Shown piece after piece: positions 48,900-57,052 of a DNA stretch of 64,000 nucleotides (positions within the stretch are counted from its first letter, which is position 1; every line of letters begins with the position of its first letter). The position numbers and the translations under genes are program-made. This DNA is from Streptococcus acidominimus (GTDB lineage: Bacteria; Bacillota; Bacilli; Lactobacillales; Streptococcaceae), in the NCBI RefSeq assembly GCF_001921825.1, contig NZ_MSJL01000005.1, positions 1 to 64,000 on the forward strand, given 5' to 3'. The notes below the pieces were generated by a model. The model saw nothing but the letters and a program-made list of their open reading frames with translations. It was not told the DNA's origin and made no database searches.

Positions 48900-48924
48900 A
48901 AAAAGAGAGGCTAGCACTCCTCTC
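48900..48924 (-). terminator. Attenuator-like hairpin between precursor and exporter genes
   Basis: On the minus strand GAGAGG-AGTGCTAG-CCTCTC-TTTTTG lies in the 54-base gap after the precursor stop. It would let most transcripts end after the precursor. Confidence 0.65.
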
Positions 48925-48936
48925 ATCACATAACGT

Positions 48937-49029
48937 CTACGGTAGTGTACATGGCGAATTACATCCGTAATTTGTAGCAAGCTGTAGAATATCTTCCTCT
49001 ATATAAGTTTCATTAGTAGTTACAACCAT
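48937..49029 (-). CDS. RiPP precursor peptide with two NxxC motifs
   Basis: A 30-residue peptide between the maturase and exporter genes. The N-terminal part is an acidic leader-like stretch (NETYIEEDILQLA). The C-terminal part reads NYGC-NSPC-TLP, giving two adjacent NxxC motifs (Asn20-Cys23 and Asn24-Cys27). AGGAGG lies 5 bases before the ATG, and the gap from the maturase stop is 12 bases. Published streptococcal radical-SAM peptide families include one named for an NxxC motif, in which the enzyme links Cys to an Asn carbon through a thioether. Family membership is inferred from this motif and the gene context. Confidence 0.8.
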   Translation of the reverse strand: MVVTTNETYIEEDILQLATNYGCNSPCTLP

Positions 49030-49041
49030 ATATTCCTCCTT

Positions 49042-50334
49042 CTAACCCACATCTAAAATATCATGATAGGACTTAGTCAACGCGAATAGTGCTAGATTTC
49101 TATTCATTATCTTCTGCATACTGCGACAGAGTAGCTCGGAAGAATGTTTCGAAATTCGCTTGGCCATTGGGCAGTGGCCAGACTTACAAACTAAGACCAA
49201 TGGACATGATTTGCAGCTTTCCTCCACTTCAATCACCCATTGTCTCAATTTATCATGATTGATAAAACCTTTATTAATATTGCCAAATACATTTTTCGGA
49301 TGATAGAGTGCGACTGTGCAAGACTGGACAATTCCTTTCACATTAAACATGTAGTGATTCATTCGATTAGCATAACAAGTGAAACGATTATTCAAAAAAT
49401 AACTGACTAGAGTGACCCTGTAACCAATGGAAGTAGCTAATGTAGATAATTCGAAACTTGCATCATAATTAAGTAGAGTAACACAATCTTTCTCAGAACG
49501 ATCACCCTGCCCCCAATCACCAACATTGTGATAAGAAAATCCAAATCGTTGATCATCCCTAAAATACAATCCGTCTTTGTATAAAAATGATTTTACATTT
49601 TCTACATTTTCTTTTGAAATATTAAAACGAATTGTACAAAAAAAGTCTAAGTCACTATCCTTTATTGCCTTTAAATTTTCATATATACGACTATAGGTAC
49701 CACTGTTATTTCTTAATATCCGTTGACAGTCATGACTTTCTTGGTTACCATCAATAGTTATTTGATACCCACGAATTTTACAATCTTCAACCAAATGTTT
49801 AAACTTTCGGAAAGATAAAAGATAACCATTTGTCGTAATGTTTGCCGAAAACTGTACATTGTAATCGTTACAAATGTCTTGAAATTTTTTTGAAAGGTAC
49901 TGTATCGTTCGATAACCAAGTAGTGGTTCACCGCCAAACCAAGAGACTTTAAACAACTTATAGGTGCCTGTACTCAATTTTTCTTCTGCAAACTTTAAAA
50001 TGGCATCTTCAGTTTCTCTTGACATAGAAATATTTTCAAATTTTTCATAGCAATACTTACAACGAAAATTACAATCTCCATGCGTTAGAATTGTAAATTC
50101 TAATAAAGTAGCATCTATCTTACCTATTTTCCTTAGAGACTGGTTTACCTCATCGTCTTCTGGAAAATAATGAAATTGTTCAAGATAGGCCTTATATTGC
50201 TCTCTAGTTTCCGCATCTGTCTTCAGTTTTTCCAACAATTGATTTGTCATTAGAAATGAATGATTATTCTTTGTATTGAAATAGACAATCCCATCATCAC
50301 ACTTCTGACTGAGAACGTAGGGCGACATCTTCAT
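49042..50334 (-). CDS. Radical SAM/SPASM peptide maturase
   Basis: A 430-residue enzyme. The radical-SAM cluster motif is CNFRCKYC (Cys88, Cys92, Cys95), followed by WFGGEPLLG and ITTNGYLL, which bind SAM. The C-terminal SPASM region has FTCYANRMNHYMF, VQSC, CKSCPLVLVCKSGHC and a final CRSM, enough Cys for two auxiliary iron-sulfur clusters. Residues 1-75 form a RiPP-recognition-like N-terminal part. It should install a carbon-based crosslink, likely thioether, on the 30-residue precursor just downstream. GGGAGG precedes the ATG. A MITE sits 33 bases upstream. Confidence 0.92.
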   Translation of the reverse strand: MKMSPYVLSQKCDDGIVYFNTKNNHSFLMTNQLLEKLKTDAETREQYKAYLEQFHYFPEDDEVNQSLRKIGKIDATLLEFTILTHGDCNFRCKYCYEKFENISMSRETEDAILKFAEEKLSTGTYKLFKVSWFGGEPLLGYRTIQYLSKKFQDICNDYNVQFSANITTNGYLLSFRKFKHLVEDCKIRGYQITIDGNQESHDCQRILRNNSGTYSRIYENLKAIKDSDLDFFCTIRFNISKENVENVKSFLYKDGLYFRDDQRFGFSYHNVGDWGQGDRSEKDCVTLLNYDASFELSTLATSIGYRVTLVSYFLNNRFTCYANRMNHYMFNVKGIVQSCTVALYHPKNVFGNINKGFINHDKLRQWVIEVEESCKSCPLVLVCKSGHCPMAKRISKHSSELLCRSMQKIMNRNLALFALTKSYHDILDVG

Positions 50335-50366
50335 ATCCGTACCTCCCTGGCTTCAATTTTACTTCG

Positions 50367-50580
50367 TATAGTCATTTAGTTTATATTTTTATTACTTCGT
50401 TAACTCGTCTTGCTGTACCATTGAGAAAAGTTACACTTTTCTTATCTGTCACTTGTCTAGTTATCAACTAGACAACTACCTGCGACTTTTAACGAAAACT
50501 TCCTTTTCTTCATTTTCCACCTCAAACAGTCTCTCCCCAGACTGTTTGAGCTAGTACTAAAAATAAACTAAACAGCTATA
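50367..50580. mobile_element. RUP-like MITE, expanded copy C (214 bp), in the maturase leader
   Basis: Ends TATAGTCATTTAG and CTAAACAGCTATA, with TA at both junctions. The interior hairpin is GTCTAGTTATCAACTAGAC (50455-50473), where copy B has GAAATAGTT/AACTATTTC. It lies between the putative promoter at 50601-50606 and the maturase start. Confidence 0.85.
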
Positions 50581-50600
50581 TCATGTCATGTCTAAATGTT

Positions 50601-50606
50601 AACATA
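50601..50606 (-). promoter_or_regulatory. Possible -10 box of the maturase operon
   Basis: TATGTT on the minus strand, 19 bases from the edge of the 19-bp inverted repeat. Without the MITE it would be about 53 bases from the maturase ATG. No good -35 box, which fits activator control. Tentative. Confidence 0.35.
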
Positions 50607-50625
50607 GTTCCTTAGCGACTAGAAA

Positions 50626-50674
50626 AACTTACAAATATGTAATTTTATAAAAAATAATTACATATTTGTAAGTT
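50626..50674. promoter_or_regulatory. 19-bp perfect inverted repeat, candidate Rgg operator
   Basis: The arms at 50626-50644 and 50656-50674 (core CTTACAAATATGTAATT and its complement) are separated by 11 bases. It ends 24 bases before the pheromone gene's TATAAT and so covers the region just upstream of a poor -35 box. Confidence 0.6.
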
Positions 50675-50698
50675 AGTGAACACATGGAAGAAATTGGT

Positions 50699-50704
50699 TA
50701 TAAT
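50699..50704 (+). promoter_or_regulatory. -10 box of the pheromone-like gene
   Basis: TATAAT 30 bases before the ATG at 50735. There is no consensus -35 box, which suggests an activator bound at the adjacent inverted repeat. Confidence 0.6.
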
Positions 50705-50734
50705 GAAAAATAAAATAAAAAGGAGGAAACAATT

Positions 50735-50881
50735 ATGAAGAAAAAACTACTCGCACTGCTTCTCTACCTCTCAATAGCAATCCCCATTATTATCCGCCCT
50801 GCCTCTCAACAAATCCCTCCGATTGCAGACACTGTCGTCTATAGTGTCTCGCCAGTAACGCAGATAAACCTTCATTTGTGA
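50735..50881 (+). CDS. Candidate Rgg-associated pheromone precursor
   Basis: A 48-residue peptide beginning MKKKLLALLLYLSIAIPIII, a basic start and hydrophobic core typical of SHP-type pheromone precursors exported by PptAB and matured by Eep. The C-terminal half (RPASQQIPPIADTVVYSVSP) makes it longer than usual SHPs (about 20-33 residues). AGGAGG is 8 bases upstream. Its last 92 bases are antisense to the 3' end of the rgg gene, an overlap known from some rgg/shp pairs. It is convergent with rgg. The mature peptide cannot be read from sequence. Confidence 0.65.
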   Translation: MKKKLLALLLYLSIAIPIIIRPASQQIPPIADTVVYSVSPVTQINLHL

Positions 50882-51689
50882 CCAGTCCAACAGAGGCTAT
50901 AAATGCCTCTATTTTATTTTTACTAGTTTCCTCCCCTCCCAGTCGTAAGAAATCCATACACAATTTGAAATAATTAATAAAAATGAATTCCAATGCATCA
51001 CAAACCTCCGAAGCCGACTCTAAATCACACAGCAATTGTTCGGCATAGTCATACCTCCCACGTTCTATCATTTCAGTCACTGAATTGATTAAAATTTCTT
51101 TAAAATATTGCTTATTTTTCCTCAAATTTCGATAATGATGAGATTTATGCTTCAATTCTGAAATTAGGGTCATAATTAACTCATCATTCAACAACATTTG
51201 GGCATTTAAAAACAGATACAACTCAAAACTTGTCCACTCTTCAATGGCAAACAAATAATCAGACAGAAATTTCCTATCCTCTTCTTCGAAGTGCTCTCTC
51301 TCACCTAGAGCAACGATCGCTACCTTAATGACAATTCCATTTAATCTTGAATAGAGTGATCCCTCCGCTTGCAACAAATCAGACTCTAATAAAGCCCGTA
51401 GTCCCTCCCTATCCTGCTGACAATACAACTCCGAAATGAAGTTGGCTAGTTCAATATGAGGTGCTTCCTTGTAATTATGGTATTTATAAGTAAATTCCTC
51501 CATAGTCATATTAATACCTTCAACTGCCAGTATCAATTTATCCGCCGCCAACATGGACTTTCCCGACTCAAAACGTGACAATTGTGCCGTTGTAAAATCT
51601 CCACCAACGACATCCTTTTGCTTCAGCAAGCGAGAACAACGGACTTCTCTGTAAAATTCGCCCAAGCTCATTTGTGGTACTCTTTCCAT
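50790..51689 (-). CDS. Rgg-family transcriptional regulator
   Basis: A 299-residue regulator. The N-terminal XRE-type HTH reads SLGEFYREVRCSRLLKQKDV, then FTTAQLSRFESGKSML, which is characteristic of Rgg/GadR/MutR proteins. The rest is the helical TPR-like repeat domain that binds a short hydrophobic peptide. The ATG at 51689 lacks a well-placed ribosome site; the Met at 51671 (MSLGEF) matches the usual family start. It is the likely controller of the peptide cluster, binding the palindrome at 50626-50674, by inference. Confidence 0.88.
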   Translation of the reverse strand: MERVPQMSLGEFYREVRCSRLLKQKDVVGGDFTTAQLSRFESGKSMLAADKLILAVEGINMTMEEFTYKYHNYKEAPHIELANFISELYCQQDREGLRALLESDLLQAEGSLYSRLNGIVIKVAIVALGEREHFEEEDRKFLSDYLFAIEEWTSFELYLFLNAQMLLNDELIMTLISELKHKSHHYRNLRKNKQYFKEILINSVTEMIERGRYDYAEQLLCDLESASEVCDALEFIFINYFKLCMDFLRLGGEETSKNKIEAFIASVGLVTNEGLSALLARHYRRQCLQSEGFVERQGG

Positions 51690-51836
51690 TCCCCTACCCT
51701 TTCATCTATTCACCAAAAACATATCCTACATTTATCATAGCAAACTATTTTATCTTTGTCAATTTTATATATTGACTTCACCTAAGTCCATTTGTTTATG
51801 AAAACCATTACACTTTTCATTTCCCTACCAATTCCT

Positions 51837-51865
51837 TTTACCAAAAGCCCCTTTTATGATATAAT
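51837..51865 (+). promoter_or_regulatory. Promoter of the rpoY-rnjA operon
   Basis: TTTACC (51837-51842), a 17-base spacer and TATAAT (51860-51865), leaving a leader of about 200 bases. Confidence 0.7.
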
Positions 51866-51884
51866 AGTAGAAAAATCACATTAA

Positions 51885-52028
51885 AAAATGACAACTCTAG
51901 AAAATGACATACCAATCAACTAGACTATCTTCGTGGTAGCCTAGTCTGTTCGGAGGGCACTCAAATCGCCCAACCTTTACAAGACAATTAGAGTTTAAGC
52001 AGCTTGCTTACACTCTTGCTTTTTTATA
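51885..52028 (+). promoter_or_regulatory. Structured leader with terminator upstream of rpoY
   Basis: Three hairpins in order: ACTAGACTA/TAGCCTAGT near 51918-51945, GGGC...GCCC near 51956-51970, and a terminator GAGTTTAAGCA / TGCTTACACTC (51991-52015) followed by TTGCTTTTTT. The last lies before the ribosome site of rpoY, so it would attenuate the operon or end a small RNA. Confidence 0.55.
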
Positions 52029-52072
52029 GTCCGAGCCGTTTGACCTGACTTGTCATCAATGAAAGGAAACAC

Positions 52073-52303
52073 ATGATTTATAAAGTATTTTACCAAGAAG
52101 CAAAAGATGCGACCCCGCGCCGCGAACAAACGCGCGCCCTCTATCTTGATATTGACGCAAAAGACGAATTAGAAGGTCGGATCATCGCTCGCCAATTAGT
52201 GGAAACACATACCGCCTACAACATTGAATTTATCGAGCTCTTGTCTGAAAACCACCTTGAGTACGAAAAAACTCATGCAAACTTTAGCATTACGGAGTTT
52301 TAA
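52073..52303 (+). CDS. rpoY: RNA polymerase epsilon subunit
   Basis: A 76-residue protein of the RpoY (DUF1447) family, a small Firmicutes RNA polymerase subunit bound near the jaw. It begins [20 protein letters not shown] and contains [20 protein letters not shown], diagnostic for the family. It is 3 bases upstream of rnjA, the usual arrangement. AAAGGA precedes the ATG. Confidence 0.93.
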   Translation: MIYKVFYQEAKDATPRREQTRALYLDIDAKDELEGRIIARQLVETHTAYNIEFIELLSENHLEYEKTHANFSITEF

Positions 52304-52306
52304 TCC

Positions 52307-53983
52307 ATGTCAGTTCATCTAAAATCACAAGAAGTCGGCGTATTCGCCATTGGTGGTTTGGGAGAAATCGGTAAAAATACCTACGGAATCGAATACCAAG
52401 ATGAAATTATTATCGTTGATGCGGGGATTAAGTTCCCAGAAGACGACTTGCTCGGTATCGATTACGTCATCCCAGACTACTCCTATATCGTTGACAATAT
52501 TGACCGCGTCAAGGGTCTTGTCATTACTCACGGTCACGAAGACCATATCGGAGGCATTCCTTTCCTTCTCAAGCAAGCCAATATCCCAATCTATGCAGGA
52601 CCTCTTGCCCTTGCTCTCATTCGTGGCAAATTGGAAGAACATGGTCTCTTACGGGATGCCACACTCCATGAAATCAACCACAATACCGAGCTGATCTTTA
52701 AACAATTAAAAGTAAGTTTCTTCCGCACAACCCACTCCATACCAGAGCCACTCGGTATCGTCATTGATACCCCTCAAGGGAAAATCATCTGTACAGGGGA
52801 CTTCAAGTTTGACTTTACACCTGTAGGAGAGCCTGCCGATTTGCACCGCATGGCTGCTCTAGGAGAAGAGGGGGTTCTCTGCCTCCTATCGGATTCAACC
52901 AATGCCGAAATTCCAACCTTTACCAACTCAGAAAAGGTAGTCGGTCAATCGATTATGAAATTGATCGAAGGCATTCATGGACGGATTATCTTTGCCTCCT
53001 TTGCTTCTAATATCTTCCGTCTGCAACAAGCAGCTGAGGCTGCCGTTAAAACTGGACGGAAGATTGCGGTATTTGGACGCTCCATGGAAAAAGCTATCGT
53101 CAACGGGATTGAATTAGGCTATATCAAGGTTCCCAAAAATACCTTCATCGAACCAAATGAGATTAAAGAATATCCTGCCAATGAGATTATGATTCTCTGT
53201 ACAGGAAGTCAAGGAGAGCCAATGGCTGCCCTCTCTCGTATCGCACATGGTACTCACCGCCAAGTTCAATTACAGCCTGGTGACACTGTTATTTTCTCAT
53301 CTAGCCCAATTCCAGGAAACACAACCGGCGTCAACAAACTGATTAACATCTTGATTGAAGCAGGGGTAGAAGTGATCCATGGCAAGATCAACAATATCCA
53401 CACTTCTGGACACGGGGGACAGCAGGAGCAAAAACTCATGCTCCGCCTCATCAAGCCGAAATTCTTCATGCCTGTCCATGGGGAATACCGCATGCAAAAA
53501 ATCCATGCCCAGCTCGCTATGGATACTGGTATTCCTAAAGACAATATCTTCATCATGGAGAACGGAGACGTCCTTGCCCTCACTAAAGATAGCGCTCGTC
53601 TAGCTGGACACTTCAATGCACAAGACATCTATGTGGATGGGAACCGTATCGGAGAAATCGGTGCTGCTGTCCTCAAAGACCGTAGAGACTTGTCAGAGGA
53701 CGGCGTGGTTCTTGCTGTTGCAACCGTTGATTTCCAATCGCAGATGATTCTTGCAGGGCCAGATATCCTCAGCCGAGGCTTCATCTACATGCGTGAATCA
53801 GGCGATCTAATCCGCGAAAGCCAACGCATCTTGTTCAATGCCATCCGCATTGCCCTGAAGAATAAAGATGCCAATATCCAATCGGTCAACGGAGCGATCG
53901 TCAATGCCCTTAGACCTTTCCTCTATGAAAAGACCGAACGTGAACCTATCATCATTCCGATGATTCTCACACCAGATAAATAA
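52307..53983 (+). CDS. rnjA: Ribonuclease J1
   Basis: A 558-residue metallo-beta-lactamase/beta-CASP ribonuclease with 5'-3' exo- and endonuclease activity, central to mRNA turnover and 16S maturation. The metal-site motif [10 protein letters not shown] is at about residues 73-82. Others are DSTNAEIP and the C-terminal [21 protein letters not shown] blocks. It follows rpoY with GGAG in the overlap region. A strong terminator follows, then a MITE. Confidence 0.95.
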   Translation: MSVHLKSQEVGVFAIGGLGEIGKNTYGIEYQDEIIIVDAGIKFPEDDLLGIDYVIPDYSYIVDNIDRVKGLVITHGHEDHIGGIPFLLKQANIPIYAGPLALALIRGKLEEHGLLRDATLHEINHNTELIFKQLKVSFFRTTHSIPEPLGIVIDTPQGKIICTGDFKFDFTPVGEPADLHRMAALGEEGVLCLLSDSTNAEIPTFTNSEKVVGQSIMKLIEGIHGRIIFASFASNIFRLQQAAEAAVKTGRKIAVFGRSMEKAIVNGIELGYIKVPKNTFIEPNEIKEYPANEIMILCTGSQGEPMAALSRIAHGTHRQVQLQPGDTVIFSSSPIPGNTTGVNKLINILIEAGVEVIHGKINNIHTSGHGGQQEQKLMLRLIKPKFFMPVHGEYRMQKIHAQLAMDTGIPKDNIFIMENGDVLALTKDSARLAGHFNAQDIYVDGNRIGEIGAAVLKDRRDLSEDGVVLAVATVDFQSQMILAGPDILSRGFIYMRESGDLIRESQRILFNAIRIALKNKDANIQSVNGAIVNALRPFLYEKTEREPIIIPMILTPDK

Positions 53984-53990
53984 GACCCTA

Positions 53991-54040
53991 GGATGGGCAA
54001 TCGTGCACTTGAAGCCACGATTGCCCATCCCTTTATTTTG
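53991..54040 (+). terminator. Terminator of rpoY-rnjA
   Basis: GGATGGGCAATCGTG and CACGATTGCCCATCC form a long stem, followed by CTTTATTTTG. Confidence 0.85.
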
Positions 54041-54041
54041 T

Positions 54042-54148
54042 TATAGTCATTTAGTTTATATTTTTATTACTTCGTTAACTCGTCTTGCTGTACCCCAGTA
54101 CTACCTGCGACTCGTTGCCTAGTACTAAAAATAAACTAAACGGCTATA
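54042..54148. mobile_element. RUP-like MITE, minimal copy D (107 bp)
   Basis: TATAGTCATTTAG...CTAAACGGCTATA with only short interior sequence (TTACTTCGTTAACTCGTCTT, CCCAGTACTACCTGCGACTC). The 107-bp length equals that reported for pneumococcal RUP elements. Target TA is duplicated. Confidence 0.85.
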
Positions 54149-54303
54149 TAATTGAACTAGGGCTACGAGCTGTGCAAAAAAGAGCGATAACTGTTTCAGT
54201 TTTAGCTGACGATGGTTCTTTAGGAAATAGGCTGAAAACCTCCACTGGAGCTTTTTACTCAGCAAGGCGAATTAACGACGTCAGATGTTGATTTTTGACG
54301 AGT
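54149..54303. repeat. Mosaic repeat next to MITE D
   Basis: Starts ATTGAACTAGGGCTACGAGC and holds TTTCAGTTTTAGCTGACGATG, GAAAACCTCCACTGGAGC and GACGTCAGATG; written here in fragments. It is a neighbour of the copies at 15540-15640 and 28690-28790. Confidence 0.7.
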
Positions 54304-54342
54304 ATAAAACAACATTCTATCTATATCCATTTTATACTCAAG

Positions 54343-54374
54343 AAAAATCAAAAAGGATACACTCGGTATCCTTT
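54343..54374 (-). terminator. Terminator of glnR-glnA
   Basis: AAAGGATAC and GTATCCTTT with a T-rich tail (TTGATTTTTC) on the minus strand. Confidence 0.75.
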
Positions 54375-54384
54375 AGAATCGGTC

Positions 54385-55731
54385 TTAATACAAATCTAAA
54401 TAATGGTCAATTTCCCACTGTGAAACATAGGTCGCATAGCTCGCCCATTCGATCTTCTTCGCTTCAACGAAATTAGTGTAAATGTGTTCTCCCAAAGCGG
54501 CTTTTACAACATCATCTTTTTGCAAGGCCTTAATCGCATTATGAAGCGTAGATGGCAAGTCCACAATGCCCGCTTCTTGGCGCTCTGCCTCACTCATCGC
54601 ATAGATATTGGATTCTACTGGCGCTGGCGCTTCAATCTTATTTTCGATACCATCTAGACCAGATTCTAGCAAGACTGCCATAGCCAAGTAAGGATTCGCA
54701 GTCGGATCAACCGAACGCAACTCCAAGCGCGTTCCCATGCCACGAGACGCCGGTACACGGATCAATGGCGAACGATTACGACCAGCCCAAGCGATATAAA
54801 CAGGTGCTTCAAATCCCGGTACCAAACGCTTGTATGAGTTTACTGTTGGATTCATAATCGCTGTATAGCTGTAAGCATGTGTCATCAAGCCACCCAAGAA
54901 ATGATAGGCCGTTTCTGATAATTGCATCCCGTGAGGGTCTGCTGGATCATAGAAAGCATTGTTGCCTTGGCTATCAAAAAGCGACATATTGCAGTGCATG
55001 CCAGAGCCCGCAATTCCAAACTTCGGTTTTGCCATAAAGGTTGCATACAGACCATGCTTGCGGGCAATGGTTTTAACAACCAATTTGAAAATTTGAATAT
55101 TATCACAAGCCTTCAAGACATCCGCGTATTTGAAGTCAATTTCATGCTGTCCCACCGCTACCTCGTGGTGGCTAGCCTCTACTTCAAAGCCCATTTTCGT
55201 CAAAACATTGACGATCTCACGCCGGGTATTATCTGCCAAATCCGTTGGAGCAAGGTCAAAATAGCCTCCCTTGTCATTCACCTCAAGCGTTGGATTGCCA
55301 TTTTCATCCATTTTAAAGAGGAAAAATTCTGGTTCTGGTCCCAAGTTGAAAGAGGTAAAACCTATTTTTTCCATGTGGCGTAGCGCCTTTTTCAAATTCC
55401 CACGAGGATCTCCTGAAAAGGGCTCACCCTCTGTCGTATAAATATCACAAATCAAACCTGCTACACGGCCATTTTCATCCCCCCAAGGAAAAATCGTCCA
55501 TGTGTTCAAATCAGGATAAAGATACATGTCTGACTCATTGATACGGACAAAGCCTTCAATGGAAGAGCCGTCAAACATGGCCTTATTTGATAGCACCTTA
55601 TCTACTTGTTCATCAGTGGCTGGAATCTCAACATTTTTCATAATTCCTAAGATATCTGTAAACATCAAGCGAATGAAGGTCACGTTCTTCTCTTGAATAT
55701 CCCGTTTGATATCCGCTACTGTAATTGACAT
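54385..55731 (-). CDS. glnA: Glutamine synthetase, type I
   Basis: A 448-residue dodecameric glutamine synthetase (GSI-alpha type; no adenylylation loop signature expected) that makes glutamine from glutamate and ammonia. Visible are [18 protein letters not shown], the metal-site EPEFFLF and [13 protein letters not shown], and [13 protein letters not shown]. It lies 51 bases after glnR in the same transcript. In Gram-positives feedback-inhibited GlnA also controls GlnR. Confidence 0.96.
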   Translation of the reverse strand: MSITVADIKRDIQEKNVTFIRLMFTDILGIMKNVEIPATDEQVDKVLSNKAMFDGSSIEGFVRINESDMYLYPDLNTWTIFPWGDENGRVAGLICDIYTTEGEPFSGDPRGNLKKALRHMEKIGFTSFNLGPEPEFFLFKMDENGNPTLEVNDKGGYFDLAPTDLADNTRREIVNVLTKMGFEVEASHHEVAVGQHEIDFKYADVLKACDNIQIFKLVVKTIARKHGLYATFMAKPKFGIAGSGMHCNMSLFDSQGNNAFYDPADPHGMQLSETAYHFLGGLMTHAYSYTAIMNPTVNSYKRLVPGFEAPVYIAWAGRNRSPLIRVPASRGMGTRLELRSVDPTANPYLAMAVLLESGLDGIENKIEAPAPVESNIYAMSEAERQEAGIVDLPSTLHNAIKALQKDDVVKAALGEHIYTNFVEAKKIEWASYATYVSQWEIDHYLDLY

Positions 55732-55782
55732 AAATGGTCTCCTTTTATTGTTTGAATATAAGATTCCTATCCGTATGGATGG

Positions 55783-56142
55783 CTAACGAAAGATACTGGT
55801 AGGGTTAGAAAAGCGCCCTTGGTTGCGGAGTTCATCACGGAGGATCCGACGTACATCTTCATCTGTCAAGGTTTCTGTCTCTTTCGGAGGTCTAGCCTGA
55901 CGATTAGCATACTCTTTCTTAATCGCTGCGATATTGAGACCCTCATTTAAAAAATCCTTGATTTCCAATAGCTGGTCCATATCGTTGAGCGAGTAAAGTC
56001 TACGATTGCCCTCATTGCGGTCTGGCCGAATCAACCCCTGCTCCTCATAGTAGCGTATCTGACGAGCCGTCAAATCCGTCAATTTCATCACACTACCAAT
56101 CGGAAAAACTGCTAAAGACCTACGAAATTCTTTCTCTCTCAT
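55783..56142 (-). CDS. glnR: Nitrogen regulator GlnR (MerR family)
   Basis: A 119-residue MerR-type repressor of nitrogen genes. The HTH is VMKLTDLTARQIRYYEEQGLIRPDRNEGNRRLYS, in blocks LTARQIRYYEEQGL and NRRLYSLNDMDQLLEI. AAGGAG precedes the ATG at 56142; the earlier in-frame start lacks this site. A GlnR box in front shows autoregulation of glnRA. Confidence 0.95.
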   Translation of the reverse strand: MREKEFRRSLAVFPIGSVMKLTDLTARQIRYYEEQGLIRPDRNEGNRRLYSLNDMDQLLEIKDFLNEGLNIAAIKKEYANRQARPPKETETLTDEDVRRILRDELRNQGRFSNPTSIFR

Positions 56143-56164
56143 GATAAGCTCCTTTCTGCCTACC

Positions 56165-56193
56165 ATTATAGGAGAATTTTACTCATTCGTCAA
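56165..56193 (-). promoter_or_regulatory. glnRA promoter
   Basis: TTGACG (56188-56193), a 17-base spacer and TATAAT (56165-56170) on the minus strand. Confidence 0.8.
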
Positions 56194-56200
56194 TATTTTA

Positions 56201-56217
56201 TGTTAGATTTCCTGACA
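56201..56217. promoter_or_regulatory. GlnR box
   Basis: TGTTA-GATTTCC-TGACA fits the consensus TGTNA-N7-TNACA exactly and lies 7 bases upstream of the -35 box of glnRA. Confidence 0.8.
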
Positions 56218-56226
56218 TTGTTCGTT

Positions 56227-56733
56227 TTATAATCGTTTTTTTATCTTGTCAAAGTCTGAATTGACCAAAATCGCTACAAAGACACCAACAAACGTCTCAA
56301 ATACACGGATAAAGACATATTGAATGGCATTTCCAGACGGGATGGATAAGGTGATAATCAGTAAAGCAGCCACCCCACCAATAATCCCCGACTTATTATT
56401 CATGGCTACATTTGTCATAATCGTTAGCATAACACAAATCGGAACAACAAAGAGTGTCACCAATAGATGCTCATGAAACCATTGATTTAAAATGAAAAAA
56501 ACCAAAGCATAGATGCCACCAATTGAATTGCCAAGGATGCGTGATGCCCCAAAATGCACACTCTTATCAAAGTCCTCGCGTAGACTGAAAACAGCTGTCA
56601 GGGCTGCAATCTGTGCCCCCTGACGACTGAAAAAACCAAAGAGCAAAATCACTAAAAAAACGGCAACCCCTGATTTCAAGGTCCGCATTCCTAATTTAAA
56701 TTCTTTGGGATTAAATCGATATTGTTTAAACAT
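56227..56733 (-). CDS. FUSC/aromatic acid exporter-like membrane protein
   Basis: A 168-residue protein with about five helices matching the N-terminal membrane domain of the aromatic acid exporter (ArAE_1/FUSC) family. LKSGVAVFLVILLFGF and ALTAVFSLREDFDKSVHFGASRILGNSIGG are the family blocks, shown here in parts. It lacks a cytoplasmic C-terminal domain, as do the short Firmicutes members. The start at 56733 has AGAGGA. It is upstream of glnR with its own start region. Confidence 0.75.
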   Translation of the reverse strand: MFKQYRFNPKEFKLGMRTLKSGVAVFLVILLFGFFSRQGAQIAALTAVFSLREDFDKSVHFGASRILGNSIGGIYALVFFILNQWFHEHLLVTLFVVPICVMLTIMTNVAMNNKSGIIGGVAALLIITLSIPSGNAIQYVFIRVFETFVGVFVAILVNSDFDKIKKRL

Positions 56734-56973
56734 ACAAATCCTCTCTCTTGCGCCTAGCAAATCGGCTTCCCTATTATTATACCACTAATTTTGCAAACTG
56801 CCTCCCGCTAGCTTTTTCGAGAGAATAAAACAAGAGCAGTATGCCCCAAATTGAACACACCCTAAACTCTGTGCGAAAAAGAGATATAACTGTTTCAGCT
56901 TTAGCTGATTACAGGTATGGCTCCCTTTAGGGATAAATCTTCCTATTTTGATTTTTGACGAGTATTGGGTATT
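56734..56973. repeat. Spacer with mosaic-repeat fragment
   Basis: About 56852-56965 carries ACACCCTAAACTCTGTGCG, GTTTCAGCTTTAGCTGATTAC (two fragments), GGCTCCCTTTAGGGATAAA and TTTTTGACGAGTATT. No gene. Confidence 0.65.
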
Positions 56974-57004
56974 AAAAAATGAAGCTGGGCATCAGCCAGC
57001 TTCA
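56974..57004 (-). terminator. Terminator of pgk
   Basis: TGAAGCTGG and CCAGCTTCA with TTTTTT on the minus strand. Confidence 0.85.
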
Positions 57005-57052
57005 CTCCACTTTATATTTATACAATAGGTTCAAGAACCCTTGAGCTCCTGC

